From contig CALDHQ010000197.1 of the NCBI GenBank assembly GCA_937894055.1, forward strand, positions 1-9,612: a DNA stretch of 9,612 nt. The letters are read 5' to 3'. The notes beneath the pieces were generated by a model. It did no database searches and was not told where the DNA came from. It was given only the letters and a program-made list of their open reading frames with translations. Below are positions 1 to 7,218 of the stretch, piece after piece; the stretch's first letter is position 1; the number at the start of each line of letters is the position of its first letter. Origin of the DNA: an uncultured Polymorphobacter sp. (lineage in GTDB: Bacteria > Pseudomonadota > Alphaproteobacteria > Sphingomonadales > Sphingomonadaceae). A program made the translations under genes and the position numbers.

Positions 1-679
1 CGCGGTTCTCCCGCACATCGAAATAGGTCGGCGAGCGTTGCAGCATGGTGACGTGCGCACACGCCCCGGCGAGCGCCGGAACCAGCGTTACCGCTGTCGC
101 GCCTGATCCGATCACCACGATGCGCTTGCCGGACAAATCGAGCTCATCCGGCCAGGTCTGGGGGTGAACGATCCTGCCTTTAAAGTCGGACATGCCGGGC
201 CAGTCCGGCGTGAAGCCCTGGTCATGCCGATAATAGCCCTGGCACATCCACAGAAAGCCGCAGGTCATCTCGAATGGCTCACCATGGGAACCGCGCTTGC
301 CCTTGATACGCCAAAGCTTTCGCCGGCTATCCCAGTCCGCACTCTTCATCCGCGTGTTGTAGCGGATGTGAGATGCAAGGCCGTTCTCTTCTATGGCCTC
401 TCCCAGATAATCAAGTATCTGGTCACCGCTGGCGATGGGAGCGCCACCCCACGGCTTGAAGTGGAATCCGTAGGTAAACAGGTCGCTGTCCGACCGGACA
501 CCCGGGTAGCGGTGCAGTCGCCAAGTGCCGCCATGGCCGTCCATGGCGTCGATGACGGCAAAGCTACGCATTGGCCCGCGGTTGAGGGCATAGGCCGCCG
601 CGATGCCGGATATGCCGGCGCCTACGACCAGAACGTCGACATGCTCAATCGCCCGGGCCGCTGTTGTCTCGTCGCTCAC
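1..679 (-). CDS. Baeyer-Villiger-type flavin monooxygenase, N-terminal part (cut by window start)
   Basis: Reading the minus strand from a GTG at 679-677 gives 226 residues with no stop up to the window edge. Residues 13-30 form an FAD-binding Rossmann strand with GAGISG (20-25), followed by GGTW (50-53) and RYPGVRSD (58-65), typical of class B flavoprotein monooxygenases. Residues 166-177 fit the Baeyer-Villiger fingerprint FxGxxxHxxxWP exactly (F166, G168, H172, W176, P177). A second, NADPH-type Rossmann motif GSGATA lies at 191-196. Family members use FAD, NADPH and O2 to turn ketones into esters or lactones, and are usually about 490-550 residues long, so somewhat under half is visible. 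The start was chosen for a GGAG six bases upstream; an in-frame GTG lies 21 bases further upstream and a TTG beyond that. A palindromic operator-like site sits about 43 bp upstream. Substrate unknown. Confidence 0.9.
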   Translation of the reverse strand, partial: MSDETTAARAIEHVDVLVVGAGISGIAAAYALNRGPMRSFAVIDAMDGHGGTWRLHRYPGVRSDSDLFTYGFHFKPWGGAPIASGDQILDYLGEAIEENGLASHIRYNTRMKSADWDSRRKLWRIKGKRGSHGEPFEMTCGFLWMCQGYYRHDQGFTPDWPGMSDFKGRIVHPQTWPDELDLSGKRIVVIGSGATAVTLVPALAGACAHVTMLQRSPTYFDVRENR

Positions 680-722
680 TGCCGTCTCCACCCGTTCCGC
701 ATAAAACCAGTCTTCATGACCA

Positions 723-744
723 ATATTATTCAATTGACTAATTT
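723..744. promoter_or_regulatory. Palindromic operator site 1 (putative TetR-family target)
   Basis: The 22-mer reads ATATTATTCAA|TTGACTAATTT, with 9 of 11 positions symmetric about the centre at 733/734. It matches two other sites in the window (2568-2589, 7219-7240). It lies between the divergent monooxygenase (-, start 679) and MBL-fold hydrolase (+, start 851). A TAATAT hexamer on the minus strand falls within it and could be the -10 element of the monooxygenase promoter. The protein that binds it is inferred from proximity to the tetR gene. Confidence 0.7.
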
Positions 745-850
745 TTAGACGAGAAGCAAGGTGCGGATATGGGCGACGAGCGCAAGCAAGGGTGGTGGAT
801 TCATCACGCCGGGCGCGCTTGCGGGTTTTTCCGCTCTTGAGGATCAACGC

Positions 851-1669
851 ATGAAGATAACGCAAATTCGCAACGCGACGCTGGTGATAGAATTTGGCGG
901 CGTCCGGTTTCTCGTCGACCCGATGCTGGCCGCGAAAGAATCGATGCCCGGCTTTGCCGGCACGGCCAACGAGCATCTGCGCAATCCGACTGTGGCGCTG
1001 GCGACGTCCATGGAGCAGATCCTCAATGTTGACGCGGTGATCGTCACCCACGTCCACACCGACCATTGGGACCAGGCCGCGGCCGTGGCCATTCCGGCAG
1101 ACCTGCCCATATTCACGCAGCATTTCAGCGACAGGGCGTTGATCAGGCAGGCGGGCTATGTGTCGCTGGAGGATGGCGGAGTGCATCACGTCCAGGGCAA
1201 GGCGTTCGGCGACGTGCGCGTGCTTACAGGCAATCCGGAGTTTCAGGGTGTGAAGCTGCGCAAGGTGCCCGGTCAGCACGGTTCAGACACGGCGCTGCAA
1301 TTCGCCTATGACGGGCTGCAGGAAGTCTGCGGCGTTGTCTTCAGTCACCCTGATGAAAAGACACTCTACCTTGCCGGTGATACGGTCTGGAACGACTATG
1401 TAGCGGCCAATATTGCCACCTACCGTCCTGAGGTCATCATCCTGAATGCCGGCGATGCTCAGGTGCCGGGGCTGGGCAACATTATCATGAACGCTGAAGA
1501 GGTGCGCGCGGTGTGCGAGGCAGCGCCCGCGGCGACGATCATTGCCAGCCACTTTGAGGCGGTGAACCACGGGGTCGCGACGCGGCGCGACCTGCGGGCA
1601 TACCTCACGGCGCAGCAGCTCAGCGACCGCGTCCTTGTTCCCGAGGACGGCGAGACCTGCACACTGTGA
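851..1669 (+). CDS. MBL-fold metal-dependent hydrolase (UlaG-like)
   Basis: A 272-residue cytoplasmic protein with the metallo-beta-lactamase fold signature. The metal-binding motif HxHxDH is at H67, H69, D71 and H72 (context VTHVHTDHWD). Further likely metal ligands are H143 (GQHG), D177 (LAGDT) and H234 (ASHFE). The N-terminus (ITQIRNATLVIEFGGVRFLVDP) is typical of the COG2220/UlaG-like branch, which includes lactonases and other hydrolases. The start at 851 is set by GAGGA at 839-843; upstream in-frame GTG codons lack a good ribosome binding site and would add 30 atypical residues. It is divergent from the Baeyer-Villiger-type monooxygenase with an operator-like site between them, so hydrolysis of that enzyme's ester or lactone product is a reasonable guess. 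It ends 4 bases before the convergent tetR stop. Exact substrate not determinable. Confidence 0.88.
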   Translation: MKITQIRNATLVIEFGGVRFLVDPMLAAKESMPGFAGTANEHLRNPTVALATSMEQILNVDAVIVTHVHTDHWDQAAAVAIPADLPIFTQHFSDRALIRQAGYVSLEDGGVHHVQGKAFGDVRVLTGNPEFQGVKLRKVPGQHGSDTALQFAYDGLQEVCGVVFSHPDEKTLYLAGDTVWNDYVAANIATYRPEVIILNAGDAQVPGLGNIIMNAEEVRAVCEAAPAATIIASHFEAVNHGVATRRDLRAYLTAQQLSDRVLVPEDGETCTL

Positions 1670-1673
1670 CGAT

Positions 1674-2471
1674 CTAGCCTGCCGCGGGCGTTCGGAGCGC
1701 GAGGGCACCGGCGATGAGAGCGTCATACTCCTCGGGTTGCAACAATGTCGGCGGCCTCCAGTCAGGGCCGATGTTCGAACGTTGCCAGCCATAGGCTTGA
1801 AGTTGCTCCGGCGAGATAGTGCGGACCAGCTCGACGATCGCCCGGCAGGCGATGGCGCTATAAAGCGGCAAGTACTGGCCCCAAGGCTTTTCATAGCCGA
1901 TAAACATCGTCGAACCGGCGACCGCAGATGACAGAAAGACCGCCAGTCCTTCACGTTCGGCGGCATTTAGAGCCGGGTTGATCTCGGCGATCAGCTTGGT
2001 GAATGTCGCGCGCTCTAGAATGTAGATGCTGTCGACTGCCTTGGCGACGAAGTCGTCATGATTGGCCAGCACCCAAAGATGCGGGAACAGCCGTGTTGTC
2101 CGGCGGCTCTGGATATCTTCAAGCAGGTACCGGATGATGCGCTCAAGCTTTTGTTCGGGCGTGGCGTCGGGCGCATGCTCGATCGCCCGGAAGTTCTCGG
2201 AAAAGGGCACCATCACCGAATTAATGACATCCTGCAGCAGAACGCTGCGGCTTTTGTAATAATGGCTGATCGCGCCGATCTGCACCTTGCAGCGCCGTGC
2301 CACCTCGCGCAGCGTCAGGGCCTGGTAGCCGCTTTCGAGGATGATCTCGAGCGCAACCTCGATAATCTGCGCCACTCGGTCGCGGCCTGTCTGATACCGG
2401 GCCGAGCCTTCGCGATTACTCAAGCGCCAGGCGCCGATCATCGGGTTTGCGGGTTCAGTTGGCTTGGTCAT
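1674..2471 (-). CDS. TetR/AcrR-family transcriptional regulator
   Basis: With the ATG at 2471 the protein has 265 residues. Residues about 30-82 form the TetR N-terminal DNA-binding domain: a helix with VAQIIEVALEIILESGYQALT, then the helix-turn-helix LREVARRCKVQIGAISHYYKSRSVLL, where the HYYKS segment is the usual recognition-helix end. The remainder is a helical ligand-binding/dimerisation domain. It is longer than the common size of about 200 residues, with an extended tail after residue 230. A GTG at 2486 would add 5 residues; neither start has a clear Shine-Dalgarno, so the start is uncertain. The gene is divergent from the LLM monooxygenase, and the shared 158-bp gap contains a palindrome repeated at two other promoters here. 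It is the obvious candidate for the local regulator and probably autoregulates. Inducer unknown. Confidence 0.92.
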   Translation of the reverse strand: MTKPTEPANPMIGAWRLSNREGSARYQTGRDRVAQIIEVALEIILESGYQALTLREVARRCKVQIGAISHYYKSRSVLLQDVINSVMVPFSENFRAIEHAPDATPEQKLERIIRYLLEDIQSRRTTRLFPHLWVLANHDDFVAKAVDSIYILERATFTKLIAEINPALNAAEREGLAVFLSSAVAGSTMFIGYEKPWGQYLPLYSAIACRAIVELVRTISPEQLQAYGWQRSNIGPDWRPPTLLQPEEYDALIAGALALRTPAAG

Positions 2472-2567
2472 GCCACTGCGTAGCACAACTTTCGGCCAAA
2501 TCCGCCCCTTTGCGTTTCACTTCGCCCGCAGACGGATCCGCCACCGCATGGAGCCCTTGTAAGGCAT

Positions 2568-2589
2568 ATATTGGTCAGTTGACTAATAT
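2568..2589. promoter_or_regulatory. Palindromic operator site 2, between tetR and the LLM monooxygenase
   Basis: Reads ATATTGGTCAG|TTGACTAATAT, symmetric at 9 of 11 positions about 2578/2579; the outer ATATT/AATAT arms are perfect. It lies 40 bp before the LLM monooxygenase start and about 97 bp before the tetR start. This is the classic place for a TetR protein to repress a neighbouring operon and itself. A TTGACT hexamer (2579-2584) could serve as a -35 element, though no strong -10 follows at the right distance. Confidence 0.78.
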
Positions 2590-2629
2590 TGAGCATCATG
2601 CCAAATCTTCGACAATCGAGGAGAACGAC

Positions 2630-4009
2630 ATGGCCCGCGAACTTCGTCTGAACGCCTTTGCGATGAACTGCGTCGGGCATCAATCCCAGGGTCTGTGGCG
2701 GCATCCCCGCGACCAGTCGCCGAACTACAAGCACACCAGCCATTGGGTCGAACTGGCGAAACTGCTCGAGCGCGGCAGGTTCGACGGCCTGTTTCTGGCG
2801 GACGTGGTCGGCGTCTATGACGTCTATGGCGGCAGCCCCGACACGGCGCTGCGCGAGGCCGTGCAGGTGCCGACCAACGATCCGCTGCTGATCATCCCGC
2901 CAATGGCCGAGGCGACGCAGCATCTGGCCTTCGCCGCCACCGTCAACCTGTCGCATGAGCCGCCGCTGCCGTTCGCGCGCCGCATGTCGACGCTCGACCA
3001 CATGACCGATGGCCGGATTGGCTGGAACATCGTGACCGGCTATCTCGACAGTGGTGCCAAGGGCGCAGGCGCCGGCAAGCAGGTCACGCACGACATCCGC
3101 TACGACATCGCCGAGGAGTTCATGGCGATCCAGTACGGCTTCTGGGAAGGCAGCTGGGAGGACGACGCGCGACGCTGCGACCGCGCGGCCGGGGTCTTTA
3201 CCGATCCCGCCAAGGTGCACCGGATTGTCCATGACGGCGAATATTTCCATGTCGACGGCGTGCACCTGTGCGAACCGTCGCCGCAGCGCACACCCGTCCT
3301 GTATCAAGCCGGCTCTTCATCAAAAGGCACGGCCTTCGCCGCGCGCCATGCCGAATGCGTGTTTGTCGGCGGCAATTCGCAAAACAAGATGGCCGCCGAT
3401 GTGGCCAAGTTGCGCGCCCTGGCTGCAGAAGCCGGCCGCGATCGTTCGGAAGTCCTGGTGTTCGCGCTGGTGACGGTCATCACCGCCGCAACCGATGCCG
3501 AAGCCGAAGCGAGATTCGCAGACTATAAGCAATATGCGAGCTCATCGGGGGCCTTGGCGCTGATGGGCGGGTGGACCGGCATCGACTTTGCCAAGCCCGA
3601 GCTTATCAACGCCACTGCCGCCACCAGCAACGCCATCGAGGGCGCCGCAGCCGCCTTCACTGCCGGTGGCAGCAGCGCGCATCAAGACGTCGAAAGCATC
3701 GGGCGTGCGGTGGCGCTGGGCGGCGGCGGGCCGGTTCTGGTGGGCGGGCCGCAGCGCATTGCCGACCAGCTCGAAGCCTGGGCGGAGATGGCCGATCTCG
3801 ACGGCTTCAATCTCGCCTATGCCGTCATGCCCGAGACATTCGTCGACGTGGTCGAACACCTGGTGCCCGAACTGCAACGCCGCGGCCTGTTGAAGAAGGA
3901 CTATGCACCGGGCACCTATCGTGAAAAGCTGTTCGGGCGCGGTCCGCGACTTGCGGACCATCATCCGGCCGCTGCAAGCCGGCGGATGTGGGGTCAGCAG
4001 CCGGACTGA
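2630..4009 (+). CDS. LLM-class FMN-dependent monooxygenase (NtaA/SnaA/DszA family)
   Basis: A 459-residue TIM-barrel flavin monooxygenase of the NtaA/SnaA/SoxA(DszA) group, close to the family's usual length of about 450. Supporting segments are LNAFAMNCVGHQSQGLWRHP at the N-terminus, FDGLFLADVVGVYDVYGG (51-68), TLDHMTDGRIGWNIVTGYLDSGAKG (121-145) and the CEPSPQRTPVLYQAGSS block that follows the FMN-site region. Known members oxidise nitrilotriacetate, pristinamycin intermediates or dibenzothiophene sulfone using FMNH2 from a separate flavin reductase; no reductase gene is visible here. The start at 2630 has GAGGAG at 2618-2623. An upstream in-frame extension to 2447 overlaps tetR and the operator and is rejected. 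The stop overlaps the start of the MFS gene (TGATG), so the two are translationally coupled. Substrate cannot be assigned; C-S and C-N cleavage are both possible. Confidence 0.9.
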   Translation: MARELRLNAFAMNCVGHQSQGLWRHPRDQSPNYKHTSHWVELAKLLERGRFDGLFLADVVGVYDVYGGSPDTALREAVQVPTNDPLLIIPPMAEATQHLAFAATVNLSHEPPLPFARRMSTLDHMTDGRIGWNIVTGYLDSGAKGAGAGKQVTHDIRYDIAEEFMAIQYGFWEGSWEDDARRCDRAAGVFTDPAKVHRIVHDGEYFHVDGVHLCEPSPQRTPVLYQAGSSSKGTAFAARHAECVFVGGNSQNKMAADVAKLRALAAEAGRDRSEVLVFALVTVITAATDAEAEARFADYKQYASSSGALALMGGWTGIDFAKPELINATAATSNAIEGAAAAFTAGGSSAHQDVESIGRAVALGGGGPVLVGGPQRIADQLEAWAEMADLDGFNLAYAVMPETFVDVVEHLVPELQRRGLLKKDYAPGTYREKLFGRGPRLADHHPAAASRRMWGQQPD

Positions 4010-5295
4010 TGGCCAGCGAGATTGAGGGGGGACCGCCATTGAGCCGCGGCAATGCTGACATGCCGCCGGCAGCGCGGGCCTGGCATGGCGGACTGGCCGC
4101 CAAATGGCCGTCCATCGCCGTCATCCTGTTCGCGCAGGTCACGGCCATGGCGGTGTGGTTCGCCTCTGCCGCCGTCGCCTCGGCGCTGGCCCGCAGCGCA
4201 CCGCTGTCGGGCTTTGCGACGGCAATGCTGACCAGCGCCGTGCAGGCGGGATTTGTCTGCGGAACGCTGGCCAGTGCGCTGCTCGGCATCCCCGATCGCT
4301 TCGATCCGCGCCGCATCTTCATGTTCGCGGCCTTCGGCGCCGCCGCTGCGTCGGCGGCACTGGCGGTGTTGCCACCGACGGGTGCGAGCATCCTGGCGCT
4401 GCGGTTTCTCACCGGCATTGCCTTGGCAGGCGTCTACCCGATCGGCATGCGTCTTGCCGCCACTTGGGCGAAGGGCGACCTCGGCCTGCTCGTCGGCTTG
4501 CTGGTCGGGGCGCTGACTCTCGGTTCGGCGAGCCCGCATGCGCTCGCGGCGTTCGGCCAGCTCGACTGGCGGGTCATCTATCTGGTGGCCGCCGGCCTGG
4601 CGGCGTGCGGCGGACTGGCCATTCTGACGGCGGGCGTCGGCCCGAACGTGCCGCGACAGGTGCGCCTTGATGCGGGCCGCGTGTCGCAAGCCTGGCGCAA
4701 CCCGGCACTGCGGCTCGCCAACCTCGGCTATCTGGGTCACATGTGGGAACTGTACGCCATGTGGACCTGGCTGGCGGTGTTTCTGGCGGCAAGCTTCCGG
4801 CTGTCGGGCGTTGAAGATGCCCATGGCCTTGCCGAACTTGCCACGTTCGCGGCGATCGCGGCCGGTGCGGTCGGGGCCTGGCTTGGCGGCGTCTGTGCCG
4901 ATCGCTGGGGACGCACGACGGTCACCATCGCGTCGATGGCCGCGAGCGGCACCTGCGCGGCGGCGATGGGCTGGCTGCTCGGTGCGCCGCCGGCTCTGGT
5001 CATCGCAGTCGCGGTCGTGTGGGGCATCACCATCATCGCCGACTCTGCACAGTTTTCGGCGAGCATCGCCGAGCTCAGCGACCCCGAATCGGTGGGCACC
5101 ATGCTGACCTTGCAGACCTGTGCGGGCTTTCTGCTGACGCTAGTGAGCATCCAGCTCGTGGCGCCCGTGTCGGACGCGCTGGGCTGGACGGGCGCCTTCA
5201 CGATGCTCGCCATCGGCCCGGTGCTGGGCTGCATCGCCATGGCAAGGCTGCGGTCCAGTCCCGATGCGGCGCGGCTGGCTAGTGGCCGCCGCTAG
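4009..5295 (+). CDS. MFS transporter
   Basis: A 428-residue very hydrophobic protein with about 12 predicted membrane segments, beginning near residue 30 (IAVILFAQVTAMAVWFASAA). Typical major facilitator features are the RFLTGIALAGVYPIGMR segment in the first half and the short basic loop DRWGRTT between membrane helices in the second half. It should act in the inner membrane, moving a small solute by proton coupling; direction is not determinable. The ATG at 4009 overlaps the upstream monooxygenase stop (TGATG), which argues for co-translation and a shared substrate or product. An alternative start is a TTG at 4039 with a strong GAGGGGGG ahead of it, which would drop 10 polar residues. Its stop shares the tetranucleotide CTAG with the stop of the convergent sulfhydrylase gene. 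Confidence 0.87.
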   Translation: MASEIEGGPPLSRGNADMPPAARAWHGGLAAKWPSIAVILFAQVTAMAVWFASAAVASALARSAPLSGFATAMLTSAVQAGFVCGTLASALLGIPDRFDPRRIFMFAAFGAAAASAALAVLPPTGASILALRFLTGIALAGVYPIGMRLAATWAKGDLGLLVGLLVGALTLGSASPHALAAFGQLDWRVIYLVAAGLAACGGLAILTAGVGPNVPRQVRLDAGRVSQAWRNPALRLANLGYLGHMWELYAMWTWLAVFLAASFRLSGVEDAHGLAELATFAAIAAGAVGAWLGGVCADRWGRTTVTIASMAASGTCAAAMGWLLGAPPALVIAVAVVWGITIIADSAQFSASIAELSDPESVGTMLTLQTCAGFLLTLVSIQLVAPVSDALGWTGAFTMLAIGPVLGCIAMARLRSSPDAARLASGRR

Positions 5296-5308
5296 GCGCC
5301 TGCGGCGG
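5286..5308. terminator. GC-rich hairpin at the convergent gene ends, possible bidirectional terminator
   Basis: CCGCCGC (5286-5292) pairs perfectly with GCGGCGG (5302-5308) around a 9-base loop that itself contains the palindrome AGGCGCCT. It covers both stop codons of the convergent MFS and sulfhydrylase genes. No T-run follows on either strand, so intrinsic termination is unproven; the stem could be coincidental in GC-rich coding ends. Confidence 0.35.
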
Positions 5309-6590
5309 TCAGCGCCTGGTCGAGGTCAGCGATGATGTCGTCGATGTGCTCCAGACCTATCGACAGCCGCACATAACCGGGGGAAACCCCGGTCGCCAGT
5401 TGCGCTTGCGCATCAAGCTGCGAGTGCGTCGTGGAGGCCGGATGGATCGCCAGGCTGCGCGCGTCGCCGATATTGGCAACATGGTAGAGCAGCTTCAGCC
5501 CGTCGATGAATTTGCGTCCGGCCTCGACACCGCCGGCAAGCTCGAACCCGACCAGCCCGCCGTAGCCGCCAGCAAGATAGCGGTCAGCGCGCGCACGCAC
5601 TTCGCCGGTCTGCTGGCTGGGATAGATGACCCGCGTCACCTGCGCGCGCTGCGCCAGCCAGTCGGCGACCTTGGCTGCGTTGTCACAGTGACGCGGCATG
5701 CGCAGCGGCAGCGTTTCGACGCCCTGCAGCAACTGAAACGCGTTGAACGGTGACATGGCCGCGCCGAGGTCGCGCAGCAGCACGGTGCGGGCACGCATGA
5801 TATAGGCGACGGGCCCAAGCGCTTGCACCGCCTGCGTCCAGACCGCGCCGTGGTACGACGGGTCCGGGCTGTTGAGTGCGGGCTGGCGGTCGCCAGCAGC
5901 CGCCCAGTCGAAGTTGCCGCCGTCGACGATAAGCCCGCCGATCGATGTGCCATGACCACCGAGATATTTGGTCGCCGAATAGACCAGCGCCGCGGCACCA
6001 TGCGCGAGCGGCCGGCACAGCAACGGCGCGGCGGTGTTGTCCATGATCAGCGGGATGCCGAGCGCCCGCCCGATCGCTGCCACTTCCGCGATCGGGAAGA
6101 CTTCCAGTTTGGGATTGGGCAAGGTCTCGGCATAATAAGCGCGCGTCCGCTCATCCGTGGCACGGCCGAAGTTGGCGGGATCGGCAGGATCGACAAACCG
6201 CACGTCGATGCCCTGATCGCGCAAGGTGTTGGCGAACAGGTTCCAGGTGCCACCATAAAGCGCGGTGGAACTGACAACATTGTCGCCGGCCTTTGCGAGC
6301 GTCTGCAGCGCCAACGCGGAGGCTGCCTGCCCCGACGCAACGCCGAGCGCCGCGACACCGCCGTCAAGCGCGGCCACGCGCTTTTCCAGCACATCGGTCG
6401 TCGGGTTCATCATTCGCGTATAGATGTTGCCCAGCTCCTGCAGCGCGAACAGCGCGGAGGCGTGTTCGGTATCGCGGAACTGATACGACGTGGTCTGGTG
6501 GATCGGCACAGCCACCGAACCCGTCGCGGGATCGGCGCGCCACCCGGCGTGCAGCGCCAGGGTTTCGGGATGCAGGGCACGATCGGTCAT
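5292..6590 (-). CDS. metY: O-acetylhomoserine sulfhydrylase (PLP enzyme)
   Basis: A 432-residue protein of the Cys/Met metabolism PLP family, the expected size for MetY. It opens with HPETLALHAGWRADPATGSVAVPIHQTTSYQF, the hallmark of O-acetylhomoserine sulfhydrylases. YTRMMNPTTDVLEKRVAAL (57-75) and ALYGGTWNLF (110-119) contribute to the cofactor site, D184 in IMDNTAAP binds the PLP pyridine nitrogen, and K208 in YSATKYLGGHG is the Schiff-base lysine. It makes homocysteine (or methionine) from O-acetylhomoserine and sulfide (or methanethiol) in the cytoplasm. The ATG at 6590 is preceded by AGGTGA. It stands alone on this strand with a 149-base leader, and overlaps the convergent MFS gene by 4 bases. 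No operator copy lies upstream, so it may be independent of the putative regulon. It could instead recapture sulfur released by the nearby LLM monooxygenase (inference). Confidence 0.93.
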   Translation of the reverse strand: MTDRALHPETLALHAGWRADPATGSVAVPIHQTTSYQFRDTEHASALFALQELGNIYTRMMNPTTDVLEKRVAALDGGVAALGVASGQAASALALQTLAKAGDNVVSSTALYGGTWNLFANTLRDQGIDVRFVDPADPANFGRATDERTRAYYAETLPNPKLEVFPIAEVAAIGRALGIPLIMDNTAAPLLCRPLAHGAAALVYSATKYLGGHGTSIGGLIVDGGNFDWAAAGDRQPALNSPDPSYHGAVWTQAVQALGPVAYIMRARTVLLRDLGAAMSPFNAFQLLQGVETLPLRMPRHCDNAAKVADWLAQRAQVTRVIYPSQQTGEVRARADRYLAGGYGGLVGFELAGGVEAGRKFIDGLKLLYHVANIGDARSLAIHPASTTHSQLDAQAQLATGVSPGYVRLSIGLEHIDDIIADLDQALTAAGA

Positions 6591-6739
6591 GGCTTCACCT
6601 ATAGGCAGTAGGGTTTGGCGGCTGAGCCCGCGGACATAGCGGGCACCGGCACACCGGAGGCGTAGACCGGGCTGCCGTGGCGGGTCAATCGCCTGCCGGG
6701 ATCGCGAGGTTCCGGGTGCCTTGCGGCGCGATGCGTGCG
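6591..6739 (-). other. Leader region of the sulfhydrylase gene, with a short hairpin
   Basis: The 149-base gap between the SnoaL-like gene and the downstream sulfhydrylase. It contains a perfect 6-bp stem, GCCCGC (6626-6631) with GCGGGC (6639-6644) and a 7-base loop, and an imperfect CCGG-rich segment around 6645-6657. Genes of this type in Alphaproteobacteria often carry SAM riboswitches, but I could not match the SAM-II or SAM/SAH core here. No convincing promoter hexamers were found. Confidence 0.3.
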
Positions 6740-6750
6740 TTACTGCACGC
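6733..6750 (-). terminator. Stem-loop overlapping the SnoaL-like gene stop codon
   Basis: On the plus strand GCGTGC (6733-6738) and GCACGC (6745-6750) form a perfect 6-bp stem around a 6-base loop that contains the stop codon of the minus-strand gene. There is no T-run after it, so it is at best a weak terminator or an mRNA-end structure. It would lie just upstream of the sulfhydrylase gene on the same strand. Confidence 0.25.
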
Positions 6751-7126
6751 CCATCTGCTGGCCGATCTCCAGCGGGTCGAAGTGCGCGCGCTTTTCGATG
6801 ATCTTGCCATTCTCAAACGTCAGCAGGAACAGCAGGGAAAAGCGGAGATGCTTGCCGGTCGGCGCATAGGTGCCTTCGAACACAAGGTAGGCGGCAACCT
6901 TGTCGCCTTCGGCCACCATGTGATGGATCGGCATCTTCCAATCGACGCATTCATCGAAAAACGACTTCTCCGATGCAATGAAGCCTTCGATACCCGGCTT
7001 TGGCGTATCGACCTGACTGTAGAAGATGAAATCCTTGTGGCAATACTGGCCAAGCGCGGCGAAATCGCCGCGCTCGAGCGCTGCATAAAATGCGCTGACA
7101 ACGGCCTTGTTGGTATCCGTGGACAT
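6740..7126 (-). CDS. SnoaL-like / NTF2-fold small protein
   Basis: A 128-residue protein with the layout of the SnoaL/NTF2-like alpha+beta barrel: an N-terminal helix (TNKAVVSAFYAALERGDFAAL, 5-25), then a strand-rich part with a small pocket (IHHMVAEGDKVAAYLVFEGTY; FSLLFLLTFENGKIIEKRAHFDPLEIGQQMGV). The final FENGKI-(K/R)-D-LE pattern is characteristic of the fold. Members include polyketide cyclases, ester hydrolases, dehydratases and non-catalytic binding proteins, so the reaction is open. The start at 7126 was chosen for AAGGAA about 8 bases upstream; an upstream in-frame GTG or ATG would add 27 residues unlike the family. A palindromic operator lies 92 bp upstream between likely -35 and -10 hexamers, linking the gene to the tetR cluster. 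Confidence 0.82.
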   Translation of the reverse strand: MSTDTNKAVVSAFYAALERGDFAALGQYCHKDFIFYSQVDTPKPGIEGFIASEKSFFDECVDWKMPIHHMVAEGDKVAAYLVFEGTYAPTGKHLRFSLLFLLTFENGKIIEKRAHFDPLEIGQQMGVQ

Positions 7127-7218
7127 GGAGTTATTCCTTCGGGTGATGGGTCTGACGAATTGGCGACGGCTTCCAGGATGCGGCCATGATGTGGACGCTA
7201 AAAACATACGACCGACTA

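Noticed and set aside
164..748. A 194-codon plus-strand open frame
   Set aside because: It is the antisense shadow of the Baeyer-Villiger-type monooxygenase, whose minus-strand translation carries clear family motifs across the same bases.
2447..2629. N-terminal extension of the LLM monooxygenase frame
   Set aside because: It would overlap tetR and the operator, reads as low-quality sequence, and the ATG at 2630 has a strong GAGGAG and a family-typical N-terminus.
3994..4824. Long minus-strand open frame opposite the MFS transporter
   Set aside because: Its composition (rich in R, Q, H, G and A) is typical of the antisense of a GC-rich membrane protein gene; it has no domain I recognise and overlaps two clear genes.
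6591..6739. SAM-II riboswitch upstream of metY
   Set aside because: A GATTGACCCGCC segment on the minus strand slightly resembles the SAM-II start, but the downstream conserved segments and pseudoknot partner are not there.
7127..7207. 27-residue N-terminal extension of the SnoaL-like protein
   Set aside because: It is unlike the fold's N-terminus and would put the start very close to the predicted promoter, while the ATG at 7126 has a good ribosome binding site.
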